NCBI RefSeq assembly: GCF_000017505.1
Contig: NC_009675.1
Location: 248,001-312,000, forward strand
Reading direction: 5' to 3'
From: Anaeromyxobacter sp. Fw109-5
GTDB taxonomy: Bacteria; Myxococcota; Myxococcia; Myxococcales; Anaeromyxobacteraceae
DNA length: 64,000 bases
The position numbers and the translations under genes were made by a program. Below the pieces are notes generated by a model that searched no databases, was not told where the DNA came from, and saw only the letters and a list, made by a program, of their open reading frames with translations. Numbering within the stretch: position 1 is the stretch's first letter; each line of letters begins with the position of its first letter. Positions 38,136-46,296 of the stretch are shown one piece after another.

Positions 38136-39031
38136 TCCGGTTCGAGGCGCTCTCGAAGCGCTACGGCCCGAACCGCGCGGTCGAAGGGCTCACCCTCACG
38201 GTGGGGGCCGGAGAGGTGGTGGCGCTCCTCGGCCCGAACGGCTCGGGCAAGACCACCTCGCTCAAGGCGGCGGCCGGGCTCGTCCGTCCCACGTCGGGGC
38301 GCGTGCTCGTCGGCGATCCGGGCGTCAGCGCGGCCGAGCCGCGGGCGCGGCGAGCGCTCTCGTTCCTGCCGCAGAAGGTGAGCTTCCCGGACGCGCTCAC
38401 CGGCGCGGAGGTGGTCGAGTTCTACCGGCGCCTGCGGGGCGGAGCGCCCGGCGCGGCGCGCGAGGTGCTGCGCACCGTCGCCCTGAACGGCGCGGCCTCG
38501 CGGGCGATCGGCACCTACTCCGGGGGCATGGTCCAGCGTCTCGGGCTCGCGGTCGCCGCCCTGCCGGACGCGCGCAGCTACCTGCTCGACGAGCCCACCT
38601 CGTCGCTGGATCCCGATGGCCTGTGCGCGTTCTACGGGCTCGCCGAGCGCTGGCGCCGCGCGGGCAGGTCCGTCCTGTTCAGCTCTCACCAGCTCGGGGA
38701 CGTGGAGCGGCTCGCCGACCGCGTGGCCGTCCTGGTGGAGGGACGCCTCGTGGCCCAGCTCGGGCAGCGGGAGCTCCAGGACCGGCTCGTCGGGCGGGGC
38801 CTCCTGCGGGTGCGGCTCGATCGCTGCCCGCCCGCGCTGGAGGGCAAGCTCGCGCGGCTCGCGCCCGGTGCGCGCTGGACGGGCGAGGAGGTGATCGTCC
38901 CCGGCACGCCGGCGGTGCGCGCCGCGGCGGTGGAGGCGATCCGCGCGGAGGGTCTGGAGCTGCGCGGCCTCTCCGCCGAGGAGGGGCGCCTCGACGCGCT
39001 CTACCGCGAGCTCGTGGAGGGGACCGCATGA
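38132..39031 (+). CDS. nosF: ABC transporter ATP-binding protein NosF
   Basis: The 299-residue ATPase of the NosDFY complex that supports NosZ copper-cluster assembly. Walker A is LGPNGSGKTTS (about 34-44), the Q-loop lies in SFLPQKVSFPD, the signature is YSGGMVQRLG, Walker B is SYLLDEPTSSLDP, and the switch His is in FSSHQLGD. The C-terminal 80 residues form the extra domain typical of NosF-type ATPases. Start and stop overlap nosD and nosL by 4 bases each. Confidence 0.95.
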   Translation: MIRFEALSKRYGPNRAVEGLTLTVGAGEVVALLGPNGSGKTTSLKAAAGLVRPTSGRVLVGDPGVSAAEPRARRALSFLPQKVSFPDALTGAEVVEFYRRLRGGAPGAAREVLRTVALNGAASRAIGTYSGGMVQRLGLAVAALPDARSYLLDEPTSSLDPDGLCAFYGLAERWRRAGRSVLFSSHQLGDVERLADRVAVLVEGRLVAQLGQRELQDRLVGRGLLRVRLDRCPPALEGKLARLAPGARWTGEEVIVPGTPAVRAAAVEAIRAEGLELRGLSAEEGRLDALYRELVEGTA

Positions 39032-39471
39032 GGAACGCGTCCGCCGTGCTGCTCGTCGCCCTGTCCTGCTCGCGCGGACCGCCCGCCCCGGCGCCGCTCG
39101 ACACGCGCAACGACGCCTGCGCGCAGTGCCGCATGGCCGTGTCCGACCCACGGTTCGCCGCCCAGCTCGTCGCGGCGCGCGAGGAGCCACGGTTCTTCGA
39201 CGACATCGGCTGCCTGCGCGACTTCCTGAGGGCGCACGCGTCGCTCCCGGACGGCGCCGTCGCGTACGTGGCGGACCACCGGACGCGGGCGTGGGTGCGC
39301 GCCGCGGCCGCCCGGTACACGCGCGACGACGCGCTCGCGACGCCGATGTCCTCGCACCTCGTCGCGCACGCCGACGACGCGTCGCGCGCCGCCGACCCCG
39401 AGGCGGCGCGAGGGGTCCGGATCACCGTCGCGGAGGTCTTCGGGCCGGGCGGAGTCCCCGACGCCCGATGA
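39028..39471 (+). CDS. nosL: Copper chaperone lipoprotein NosL
   Basis: NosL binds Cu(I) and delivers it for NosZ maturation. The 147-residue lipoprotein has a signal ending ALSC (Cys14), the copper-site block ACAQCRMAVSDPRFAAQL, followed by FDDIGCLRDF, and the later YTRDDALATPMSSHLVAHAD matching the conserved end of the NosL fold with Met and His. Its order after nosF and before nosY differs from many Gram-negative clusters (nosDFYL). Overlaps both neighbours by 4 bases. Confidence 0.93.
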   Translation: MRNASAVLLVALSCSRGPPAPAPLDTRNDACAQCRMAVSDPRFAAQLVAAREEPRFFDDIGCLRDFLRAHASLPDGAVAYVADHRTRAWVRAAAARYTRDDALATPMSSHLVAHADDASRAADPEAARGVRITVAEVFGPGGVPDAR

Positions 39472-40313
39472 CGCCGCCGCTGCCATCTCCGCTCCTGCTC
39501 GTCGCGCGCCAGGAGCTGCTCCTCGCGGCGAGGTCGCGCTGGACGCAGATCTTCGCGGCGGTGTTCGCCGTGCTCGCCCTCGGCGTCGCGTTCTCCGGGT
39601 ACGTCCTCTCGGGTGGGAGCGGGTTCCAGGACTTCGCCCGGACGAGCGCCTCGCTCGTGCAGCTCGTCGCGCTGGTCGTGCCGCTGGCGTCGCTCCTCAT
39701 GGGAGTCCTGTCGCTCGCGCCCGAGCGGGGGACGGTCGAGCTCCTCTTCGCGCAGCCGGTGGCGCGCCGCACCATCCTCGCCGGGAAGCTGCTCGGCCTC
39801 CTCGCGGCGCTCGCCGCGGCGCAGGCGGTCGGGTTCGGGCTCGCGGGCCTCGTCATCTTCTCGCAGGCGGGCGAGGCGGGGGGCGCCGGGTACGCGCTGC
39901 TCGTCCTCGGATCGATGGTGCTCACCGCGGTGTTCCTCGCCGTCGCGGCGCTCGTGGCCTCCGGTGCGGTCGGCCGCAAGCGCGCCCGCGCGATGGCGGT
40001 GGCGATCGTGGTCTGGTTCGCGGCGGTGGTCCTCTTCGACCTCGCAGCGCTCGCGATCGCCTCGGTGCTGCCGTCGGGGACGGCCTCGCGGCTCCTCGCC
40101 GTCTCGGTGATCGTCAACCCCGTGGGCGCGGTGAGGACCGGGGCGCTCCTCGCCATCGAGGGGACCGCGGCGTTCGGGGCCGCGTCGCTCGCCTTCCTGC
40201 GCTTCACGGGCGGCGAGCCGGGCGCGGCGGCGGCCCTCTGCGCGTCGCTCCTCCTCTGGATCGCCGTGCCGGCGCTCCTCGCCGCTTGGAGGCTCGGGCG
40301 CATCGATCTGTAG
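39468..40313 (+). CDS. nosY: ABC transporter permease NosY
   Basis: The 281-residue membrane subunit of NosDFY, with about six to seven hydrophobic segments starting near residue 27 and typical ABC-2 features: N-terminal LLVARQELLLAARSRWTQIF, the conserved SFASLLMG-like block VPLASLLMGVLSLAPERGTVELLFAQPVAR, and INPVGA-like VNPVGAVRTG near residue 220. It is the last gene of the operon; a 123-base gap to the sigma gene follows, without a clear hairpin. Confidence 0.93.
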   Translation: MTPPLPSPLLLVARQELLLAARSRWTQIFAAVFAVLALGVAFSGYVLSGGSGFQDFARTSASLVQLVALVVPLASLLMGVLSLAPERGTVELLFAQPVARRTILAGKLLGLLAALAAAQAVGFGLAGLVIFSQAGEAGGAGYALLVLGSMVLTAVFLAVAALVASGAVGRKRARAMAVAIVVWFAAVVLFDLAALAIASVLPSGTASRLLAVSVIVNPVGAVRTGALLAIEGTAAFGAASLAFLRFTGGEPGAAAALCASLLLWIAVPALLAAWRLGRIDL

Positions 40314-40375
40314 GGGGCCGAGGCGGGGCGCGGGATCCGCCTGCCGGCGAGCGGGCGGGCGGGCGGGCGCCGGCG

Positions 40376-40381
40376 TACAAT
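40376..40381 (+). promoter_or_regulatory. Candidate -10 box TACAAT for the ECF sigma operon
   Basis: TACAAT overlaps a possible ATG (40380) of the sigma gene and sits 55 bases before the GTG at 40437, which has its own GGAG. It favours the GTG start. No ECF-type self-regulated -35 (AAC-containing) was recognised upstream. Confidence 0.35.
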
Positions 40382-40436
40382 GGGCGTAGATCGAAGTCGC
40401 GCCTGGCGCGTTCACCGCGCAGGGCCCGGAGCACGC

Positions 40437-41045
40437 GTGGCGGCGGACGAGAGCGACGAGCGACTCATGCTGCGGTTCCAGGCCGGCGACGCGCGGGCCT
40501 TCGAGGCGCTCGTGGGCCGGCACCGCACCCCCGTCTTCTCGTTCCTCGTGCGGCTCACCGCCGACCGCGCGCGCGCCGAGGATCTCTGTCAGGAGGTGTT
40601 CCTCAAGGTGGTGAAGGCGTCGAGGACATGGGAGGAGCGCGCGCGGTTCCGGACGTGGCTCTACGCGATCGCGCGGAACCTCGCGGTGGACGAGGCGCGC
40701 CGGGCCGCCTTCCGCAGGGCCGAGCCGCTCGACGCGCCAGGCCTCGCCGGCGCCGCGGCGTACCCCGCGGGCGATCCGGCGCCGGACGCCGCCGCCGAGG
40801 CGGCGCTGCTCCGGCCCAAGCTCGAGGCGGCGCTCGCGGCGCTCCCGGACGAGCAGCGTGAGGTGTTCCTCCTGCGCGAGTACGCGGGCCTGCGCTTCGC
40901 GGAGATCGCGGACGTCACGGGCACCCCGGAGAACACGGTGAAGAGCCGCATGCGCTACGCGCTGGAGGGGCTGCGCGAGGCGCTCGCCGCCCTCGGCGTC
41001 GGCCCCGAGGTCCCGGTTTCCGCGGCAGGAGGCGCCTCCCCATGA
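40437..41045 (+). CDS. ECF-type RNA polymerase sigma factor
   Basis: A 202-residue group IV sigma factor. Region 2 covers about 12-80 (LMLRFQAGDARAFEALV, RAEDLCQEVFLKV, FRTWLYAIARNLAVDEAR), and region 4 covers about 125-180 (LPDEQREVFLLREYAGLRF, EIADVTGTPENTVKSRMRYA, a helix-turn-helix). GTG 40437 with GGAG 5 bases upstream was preferred over ATG 40380, which has no ribosome binding site and overlaps TACAAT. It overlaps the downstream anti-sigma gene by 4 bases, the standard pairing. Target genes are unknown. Confidence 0.92.
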   Translation: MAADESDERLMLRFQAGDARAFEALVGRHRTPVFSFLVRLTADRARAEDLCQEVFLKVVKASRTWEERARFRTWLYAIARNLAVDEARRAAFRRAEPLDAPGLAGAAAYPAGDPAPDAAAEAALLRPKLEAALAALPDEQREVFLLREYAGLRFAEIADVTGTPENTVKSRMRYALEGLREALAALGVGPEVPVSAAGGASP

Positions 41046-42241
41046 GCCACGAGCGCTTCAGCGAGCGGATCCTCGACCTCGCCTACGGCGAGCTCTCGCC
41101 GCGCGAGGCGGGCGAGGTGGAGGCGCACGCGGCCACGTGCGCCGGGTGCGGCGCGGAGCTCGCGCGCATCCGCGCGACGCGGCGGCTGATGGCGGCGCTC
41201 CCGGACGAGCGGGCGCCGGACCGGGGAGAGGGCGTCCTCCTCGCGGCGGCGCGCGAGGAGGTGCGCGGGCGCGCGCCGGCGCGGAGCTGGTCGCGCTGGA
41301 GGTGGTCGACGTCCGTCGTCGCGGCGCTCCTCCTGGCGGTGGGGGCCGTCTCGTATCGCCTCCTCGAGATGAGACCCGCCGCGGAGCGGGGCGGCGAGGA
41401 GCTCCTCGGGCGCGGACGATACGCGGAGGCTCCGCCGAGCCCGGAACCTTCCGGCGAGGGGGTGGCGAAGGCCGAGGCGCCGGACGAGGCGCTGAACGAC
41501 ATGCGCGCAGAACCTCCCTCCGTGGCGCAGGCGCCCCGGCCGGAGGGGGCGGCGCGGCCGCGCGCGGAGCTGGCCGCCCCCACCCGCCGCGAGGTGCGAT
41601 CGGCTCCGACCCCTGACGCCCAGGGGAAGCACGCGGCGTCCGCCCCGGCCCGCGAGGAGGAGGCCGCGCCCGCTGCGCGCCGCGCGTACGCGGAGGCCCC
41701 GGCCGACCCGAGCCGTGCCGAGGACGCGGAGGTCGCGAGCGCCGCGGCCGGCGCGGCGGAGGAGGCGGCGGGCTTCGCGGCGCCGCCCGAGCGCGCCCCC
41801 GAGGCGCCGTCGCGGAGCGCCGTCGCCGCAGCGCGTCCTCGGAGCGCCGGCGCACCGGCCGCGGCGCCGGCGGCCGCGCCGGAGCCTGACGGCGCCGCCG
41901 AGGCCGCCTCGTCGGCGGACGCGCTCGAGCGCTACGCCACGCTGAGGGCGCACGGGGCGCTGGCAGGCGAGATCCGCACCTTCGTCGGCTGCGAGGGCGA
42001 GGCATGGCGAAAGGTGGAGCGCGATCGCCAGGGCCGGGTCGTGAAGTACGTGCGGGAGGGGCGCATCGGCGGGGCCCGCGTCCGGGTCGAGCACCTCTTC
42101 GACGCGGACGGACGGCTCGCCGCGGTGCGGGCCACCGACGTGGAGCGGGGCGCCGCAGTCGAGCCCGGCGCGCTCGGGCTCACGCTGCCGCGCCACGCCG
42201 GCGAGGCCGGCGCCGACGCGCCACCCCGCTGCGAGCGCTGA
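41042..42241 (+). CDS. Membrane-bound anti-sigma factor with zinc-finger (ZAS-like) domain
   Basis: A 399-residue partner of the preceding sigma factor. The N-terminal anti-sigma domain has the zinc-binding set H29-x3-C33-x2-C36 (EAHAATCAGC), then a membrane helix at about 90-108. The extracytoplasmic part starts with an unusually long low-complexity region (about 120-300) of Ala, Pro, Glu and Arg. It ends with a folded domain (about 310-385) containing CEGEAWRKVERDRQGRVVKYVREG and DADGRLAAVRATD, which could be the sensing part. The low-complexity linker hampers homology assignment. Confidence 0.85.
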   Translation: MSHERFSERILDLAYGELSPREAGEVEAHAATCAGCGAELARIRATRRLMAALPDERAPDRGEGVLLAAAREEVRGRAPARSWSRWRWSTSVVAALLLAVGAVSYRLLEMRPAAERGGEELLGRGRYAEAPPSPEPSGEGVAKAEAPDEALNDMRAEPPSVAQAPRPEGAARPRAELAAPTRREVRSAPTPDAQGKHAASAPAREEEAAPAARRAYAEAPADPSRAEDAEVASAAAGAAEEAAGFAAPPERAPEAPSRSAVAAARPRSAGAPAAAPAAAPEPDGAAEAASSADALERYATLRAHGALAGEIRTFVGCEGEAWRKVERDRQGRVVKYVREGRIGGARVRVEHLFDADGRLAAVRATDVERGAAVEPGALGLTLPRHAGEAGADAPPRCER

Positions 42242-42306
42242 CTCCCCGCGCGTCGTGAAGAGTCCCCGGCCGTCGCGATGGCGCCGCGGATGGTTCACCG
42301 GCCGCT

Positions 42307-43689
42307 TCAGGGCGCCTCGGGCACGAGCTCGATCCGCCGCCAGGCGCCGGAGCGGAAGCGCAGCAGGAGCGCCAGGGCGAGCAGCGCCAGCCACAGCACC
42401 AGCCATCCCACGGCGACCACCTCGCCCGCGCCGAGCTCGCGCACCGAGATCCAGGTCCCCGGGACGAAGACCGCCCAGCCGAGGGTGACCCGCATCCACA
42501 TGACGAACGCGGTGTCGCCCGCCGCCCTCAGCGCCTCTCCGAGCGACATCGCGGCGGCGTCGAAGAGCTGCCAGGCCGCCGCGAGGAGCAGCACGCGCCG
42601 GCCGATCGCGACGAAGGCGCTCCCCGGTCCGGCGCCGGTCGCGAACGGCGCGAGGATCGCCTCCGGCGCGAGGACGTACAGGGCGCCGACGAAGAGCTGC
42701 CAGGCGGCGCTCACCGCGAACGTGACCGCCACGAGGCGCGGGACGCGGTCGGCGTGGGACGCGCCGATCGCCTGACCCACCAGGATGGCGCCCGCGCTCG
42801 CGAGCGCCCACGCGGGCATGAACGCGACCGTGTTCACCTGGAGGATCGCCATGAGGGCCGCGAGCGACGTCGTCCCGAGCTCGACGAACACCACGTTCAC
42901 GAAGAAGACGAAGGCCAGGACCTCGAAGAACCAGTTGACGCCGGACGGCACGCCGAAGCGGAGCAGCCGCCCGAGCTCCCGGGCGCGGAGCGTCCCGGTC
43001 CCGGTCCGGCGTCCCTCGCGCACGAACACCGCCAGGAGCCCGGCGAACGCGAGCGCGGTCGAGAGGGTGCTCGCGACGGCGGCGCCCGTGACGCCGAGCG
43101 CGGGCAGCCCCAGCCGCCCGTCGATGAGGAGCCAGTTGCCTGCCACGTTCAGCACCATCGCCGCGAGGTTCGCGCGCATCGGCAGCCGCGTGTCGCCCAG
43201 GCCGCCGTAGTAGTTCGAGAGCGCCTCCAGCCCCACCACCGCGCCGGCCGAGAGGAGCCGGATCTGGAGGTAGCCGCTCATGAGCGCGCGCACGTCCGGC
43301 GCGTAGGCGAAGGCCTCGAGGGCGCGCGGCGTCGCGAGCGTGCCCAGCACGCCGAGCACCTGCGCGCCCGCGGCGACGGCGAGCCCGTACCAGCCGAAGC
43401 GCCGCGCCCCGGCGAGGTCGCCGCGCCCGAAGAGCTGGGACGCGAAGCTCTGGACGACGAACACGATCCCCATCGGCAGGATGACGATCGAGAAGGCGTT
43501 CGTCGCTCCCGTGGTCGTCGCCGCGAGCGCCGCCTCGCCGAGGTGGGCGACCATCACGGCGTCCGCGATGCCCACCACGACCTGGGTGGCGCGGGAGACC
43601 ACCATGGGCCAGGCGAGCGCGAGGAGGGGGCGCAGGATCGCGCTGCGCCCGGAGGCGCGCGTGCGCTCGGACGGGTGAGGGGCGTCCAT
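42307..43689 (-). CDS. MATE-family efflux transporter
   Basis: A 460-residue cation-coupled multidrug or metabolite exporter with about 12 hydrophobic segments in two six-helix halves. The first begins LLALAWPMVVSRATQVVVGIADAVMVAHLGEAALAA, the family's N-terminal signature. The repeat is recognisable near residue 240, with LRFGVPSGVNWFFEVLAF, and PAWALASAGAILVGQAIGA matches the conserved helix 8 block. Substrate unknown. Convergent with the anti-sigma gene and divergent from the glycosyltransferase. Confidence 0.93.
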   Translation of the reverse strand: MDAPHPSERTRASGRSAILRPLLALAWPMVVSRATQVVVGIADAVMVAHLGEAALAATTTGATNAFSIVILPMGIVFVVQSFASQLFGRGDLAGARRFGWYGLAVAAGAQVLGVLGTLATPRALEAFAYAPDVRALMSGYLQIRLLSAGAVVGLEALSNYYGGLGDTRLPMRANLAAMVLNVAGNWLLIDGRLGLPALGVTGAAVASTLSTALAFAGLLAVFVREGRRTGTGTLRARELGRLLRFGVPSGVNWFFEVLAFVFFVNVVFVELGTTSLAALMAILQVNTVAFMPAWALASAGAILVGQAIGASHADRVPRLVAVTFAVSAAWQLFVGALYVLAPEAILAPFATGAGPGSAFVAIGRRVLLLAAAWQLFDAAAMSLGEALRAAGDTAFVMWMRVTLGWAVFVPGTWISVRELGAGEVVAVGWLVLWLALLALALLLRFRSGAWRRIELVPEAP

Positions 43690-43698
43690 CGGCCGCGC

Positions 43699-43704
43699 AG
43701 GGTA
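43699..43704 (-). promoter_or_regulatory. Candidate -10 box TACCCT for the MATE gene
   Basis: TACCCT on the minus strand ends 9 bases before the ATG at 43689; no Shine-Dalgarno sequence intervenes, so a leaderless message is possible. Confidence 0.33.
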
Positions 43705-43784
43705 CCCCGGACCTCGCCGCGCCCGGAAGCGCGGGCGCCCGGGCGGGTCCCCGCCGGGCCCGCGGCTCGGTCTCGCCGCTGCGC

Positions 43785-43790
43785 TAGATT
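43785..43790 (+). promoter_or_regulatory. Candidate -10 box TAGATT for the glycosyltransferase gene
   Basis: TAGATT ends 6 bases before the GTG at 43797, which is the expected transcription start distance, so the message would begin at or next to the start codon. Confidence 0.4.
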
Positions 43791-43796
43791 CACGGG

Positions 43797-44897
43797 GTGG
43801 CGCGCATCCTCTACGGCGTGGCGGGCGAGGGCATGGGGCACGCGATCCGCTCGCGCGTCGTCATCGACCACCTCTCCCGCTCGCACGACGTGCAGGTGGT
43901 CGTCTCGGGCCGCGCGCACGGCTATCTCAAGGCGCTGGAGCGAGAGCGCCTGGGGGTGAACCGGATCTGGGGCCTCTCGATCGTCTACGAGGACAACGAG
44001 GTGCGGAACTTCCGGACCGTCCTCGCGAACGTCGCGGGGGCGGCCCTGGGCGGCTGGCCGCGCAACGTGAAGGCGTACTTCGACCTCGCCCTGGCGTTCC
44101 GGCCGGACGTCGTGGTCTCCGACTTCGAGAGCTGGAGCCACCTGTTCGCGCGGATGCACGGGCTCAGGTGCCTCTCGGTGGACAACAACCAGATCGTGAA
44201 CCGCGCCGATCACCCGCCGGAGATCACCGCCGGGCACGAGGCCGAGTACCTCGTCGCGAAGGCCGTCGTGAAGGCGAAGCTGCCCGGCTGCTTCCACTAC
44301 CTCGTCGCGACGTTCTTCCAGCCGGAGGCCGTGAAGCGCCGCACGACGCTCCACCCGCCGGTGCTGCGCCCCGAGATCCTCGCCGCCCGCCCGGAGCCCG
44401 GCGACCACCTCCTCGTCTACCAGACCTCCACGTCGAACGAGGCGCTCCCCGACGTCCTGCGCCGCTCGGGGCGGGAGTGCCGCATCTACGGGCTGCGCCG
44501 CGACCTCACCTCCGACGAGCGCGACGGCAACCTCCTGTGGCGGCCCTTCGACGAGCCCGCCTTCATCGAGGACCTGCGCACCGCCCGCGCGGTCGTCTCG
44601 GGCGGATCCTTCACGCTCATGAGCGAGGCGGTGTATCTCCACAAGCCCATGCTCGCCGTCCCCGTGAAGCGTCAGTTCGAGCAGCTCCTGAACGCCCGCT
44701 ACCTCGAGCGGCTCGGCTACGGCGCCGCCGCCGAGCTCATCGACGACGCCGTCCTCGCGGCGTTCCTCGGGCGCCTCCCCGAGCTCGAGCGGCGCCTCGC
44801 CGCGTACCGCCAGGACGGGAACCGCGACCTCCTCGCCAAGCTCGGCGAGACGATCGCGCGGGCGCTCGTCCCCGGCGACGTCGGCCCACTCCCCTGA
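43797..44897 (+). CDS. Glycosyltransferase of the MJ1255/VC2487 (GT-B) type
   Basis: A 366-residue GT-B fold protein. The N-terminal Rossmann domain starts ILYGVAGEGMGHAIRS, like MurG and UDP-sugar transferases with the Gly-rich acceptor loop. PDVVVSDFESWSH and SVDNNQIVNRADHPP are typical of the MJ1255 group. The C-terminal donor domain contains VSGGSFTLMSEAVYLHKPMLAVPVK, matching the GG-x-x-(T/S)-x-x-E donor-binding signature. Sugar donor and acceptor are unknown. GTG start with TAGATT directly upstream. rlmH follows after 8 bases, so they share a transcript. Confidence 0.88.
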   Translation: MARILYGVAGEGMGHAIRSRVVIDHLSRSHDVQVVVSGRAHGYLKALERERLGVNRIWGLSIVYEDNEVRNFRTVLANVAGAALGGWPRNVKAYFDLALAFRPDVVVSDFESWSHLFARMHGLRCLSVDNNQIVNRADHPPEITAGHEAEYLVAKAVVKAKLPGCFHYLVATFFQPEAVKRRTTLHPPVLRPEILAARPEPGDHLLVYQTSTSNEALPDVLRRSGRECRIYGLRRDLTSDERDGNLLWRPFDEPAFIEDLRTARAVVSGGSFTLMSEAVYLHKPMLAVPVKRQFEQLLNARYLERLGYGAAAELIDDAVLAAFLGRLPELERRLAAYRQDGNRDLLAKLGETIARALVPGDVGPLP

Positions 44898-44905
44898 CGC
44901 CCCCG

Positions 44906-45367
44906 ATGCGCCTCCGCGTCGTCGCCGTCGGCAGGGATCGCTCCGGGCTCTACGCGCCGGCGATCGAGGAGTACGCGAAGCGCCTCGGTCGCTACGTGAA
45001 GTTCGAGCTCGTGGAGGTCCCCGAGGCGAGGAAGCACGCCGGCACCGCCCAGGCGAGGGACGAGGAGGCGGAGGCGCTCCTCGCGAAGCTGGGCCCGCGC
45101 GAGCGGGTCATCGCCCTCGACGAGCGGGGCGCGGAGTGGACGAGCGTCGCCTTCGCGGAGCGGGTGCGGCGCTGGACCGAGGGCGGGCGGGACGTGGCGC
45201 TCGTCATCGGCGGCTCCGACGGCCTGTCGCGCGCGGTGCTGGACCGCGCCGAGGAGACGCTGGCGCTCTCGCGGATGACGCTCGCCCACCGGCTCGCGCG
45301 GCTCGTCCTCGTCGAGCAGCTGTACAGGGCGATGACGATCCTGAGGGGAGAGCCGTACCACAAGTGA
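44906..45367 (+). CDS. rlmH: 23S rRNA (pseudouridine1915-N3)-methyltransferase
   Basis: RlmH methylates pseudouridine 1915 in helix 69 of 23S rRNA using SAM. The 153-residue SPOUT-fold enzyme shows MRLRVVAVGRD at the start, EEYAKRLGRYVKFELVEV, LDERGAEWTSVAFAE, the SAM-binding LVIGGSDGLS, and the C-terminal knot RLVLVEQLYRAMTI followed by GEPYHK, where the final Tyr-His is needed for catalysis. Full length. Confidence 0.96.
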   Translation: MRLRVVAVGRDRSGLYAPAIEEYAKRLGRYVKFELVEVPEARKHAGTAQARDEEAEALLAKLGPRERVIALDERGAEWTSVAFAERVRRWTEGGRDVALVIGGSDGLSRAVLDRAEETLALSRMTLAHRLARLVLVEQLYRAMTILRGEPYHK

Positions 45368-45453
45368 ACGTCGTGCTCCGGGCGTGGTCCGCACGGCGCT
45401 CGTGACCCGAGGAGACCGCGGCGTCAGTGAGGCGCCCCGCGCGGTGCCCTTGG

Positions 45454-45459
45454 CATACT
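45454..45459 (+). promoter_or_regulatory. Extended -10 box TGGCATACT before the Cys-rich lipoprotein
   Basis: TG-G-CATACT ends 7 bases before the ATG at 45467. The TGn extension compensates for a non-consensus first base and the missing -35. Confidence 0.33.
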
Positions 45460-45466
45460 CCGCTGG

Positions 45467-45886
45467 ATGCGTGACGCTGCGTTCATGCGCCTCGCGTTCG
45501 TCGGCGCGGTCGCCCTCGTCCTGACCGCCTGCGAGATCGACGACGATTGCCGTACCGCGCGCGAGCAGCACCAGCCCGTCCAGCCCATCGGAGTCGCCTG
45601 CACGCGCGGCTCCTACGGCGACTGCGCGGAGGACTACGACGACTGTGCCGAGGGGACCTGCCGCCACAGCGACGCCGCGGGTGGGCTCATCTGCACCGTG
45701 CCCTGCGACGCCGGGTGCGAGCGGCACGGCCTGTTCTGCGGGACCCAGGGGATCTGCGAGCCCGCGGCGCGGTGCGGGCTCGCGTGCAGCATCATCGGAT
45801 ACTGCTGCTGCACGGCGGGCGCTCCAGGGCTGCCCACGGAGTGCGGCGTCCTCTACTGCGGGTGGGGCCTCAGCAGCTGCGGGTGA
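45467..45886 (+). CDS. Cys-rich lipoprotein of unknown function
   Basis: A 139-residue secreted lipoprotein: signal ending VLTAC (Cys22), then a small domain with about 17 further Cys residues, including CAEDYDDCAEGTC, CDAGCERHGLFC and SIIGYCCCTAG. The spacing resembles small disulfide-rich surface domains common in myxobacteria, but no family is recognised. The ATG at 45467 follows TGG-CATACT by 7 bases; the second in-frame ATG at 45485 would leave an equally good signal. No ribosome binding site is visible for either. Confidence 0.65.
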   Translation: MRDAAFMRLAFVGAVALVLTACEIDDDCRTAREQHQPVQPIGVACTRGSYGDCAEDYDDCAEGTCRHSDAAGGLICTVPCDAGCERHGLFCGTQGICEPAARCGLACSIIGYCCCTAGAPGLPTECGVLYCGWGLSSCG

Positions 45887-45966
45887 AGGGGCCCGGGGAG
45901 CAGCTCCGTTCGACGCCCGCCGCGCGGGCCGAGATCCCTGGTGAGGGGTGGTGTCGCCCTGGAACG

Positions 45967-45995
45967 TTGCGCAAGTAGCTACCGGGCGCTACCTT
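45967..45995 (+). promoter_or_regulatory. Promoter of the Phd/VapC operon (TTGCGC, 17 bp, TACCTT)
   Basis: -35 TTGCGC (45967-45972) and -10 TACCTT (45990-45995) are 17 bases apart. The GTG of the antitoxin lies 7 bases after the -10, so transcription should begin at or next to the start codon. Confidence 0.5.
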
Positions 45996-46002
45996 TGCCA
46001 TC

Positions 46003-46296
46003 GTGCGCGTCGTGGGGATCAAGGTTCTCAAGAACAAGCTGAGCGAGTACGTCCGTCTCGCCTCGCAGGGGGAGACGGTCCTCATCGCCGATCGCGACCG
46101 CGTCGTGGCGGAGCTCGTCCCGGCCGATCCGCGCCGGAGCGAGATGGTGTCCGACGCGGCGCTCGCCGACCTCGTCCGCCGCGGCGTCGTGACGCCCGCG
46201 CTCATGCCGCCGGGCGCCCGTCCCGCGGCGCCTCCCAGGACGGTGCGCCTCGCGGAGCTCCTCGCGGAGCTGGACGCCGATCGCGCGGACCGATGA
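46003..46296 (+). CDS. Type II antitoxin, Phd/YefM family
   Basis: A 97-residue antitoxin. The N-terminal DNA-binding part is typical (VGIKVLKNKLSEYVRLASQG, ETVLIADRDRVVAELVP), and the Pro/Ala-rich C-terminal part (from about 60) would fold on the toxin. Antitoxins of this family repress their own operon, so the promoter at 45967-45995 is the likely operator. GTG start, apparently leaderless. It overlaps the toxin gene by 4 bases. Confidence 0.9.
   Translation: MRVVGIKVLKNKLSEYVRLASQGETVLIADRDRVVAELVPADPRRSEMVSDAALADLVRRGVVTPALMPPGARPAAPPRTVRLAELLAELDADRADR

Noticed and set aside
40350-40370. GGGC tandem repeats before the sigma gene
   Set aside because: A short low-complexity run common in DNA of this composition; no larger repeat unit or mirrored copy was seen.
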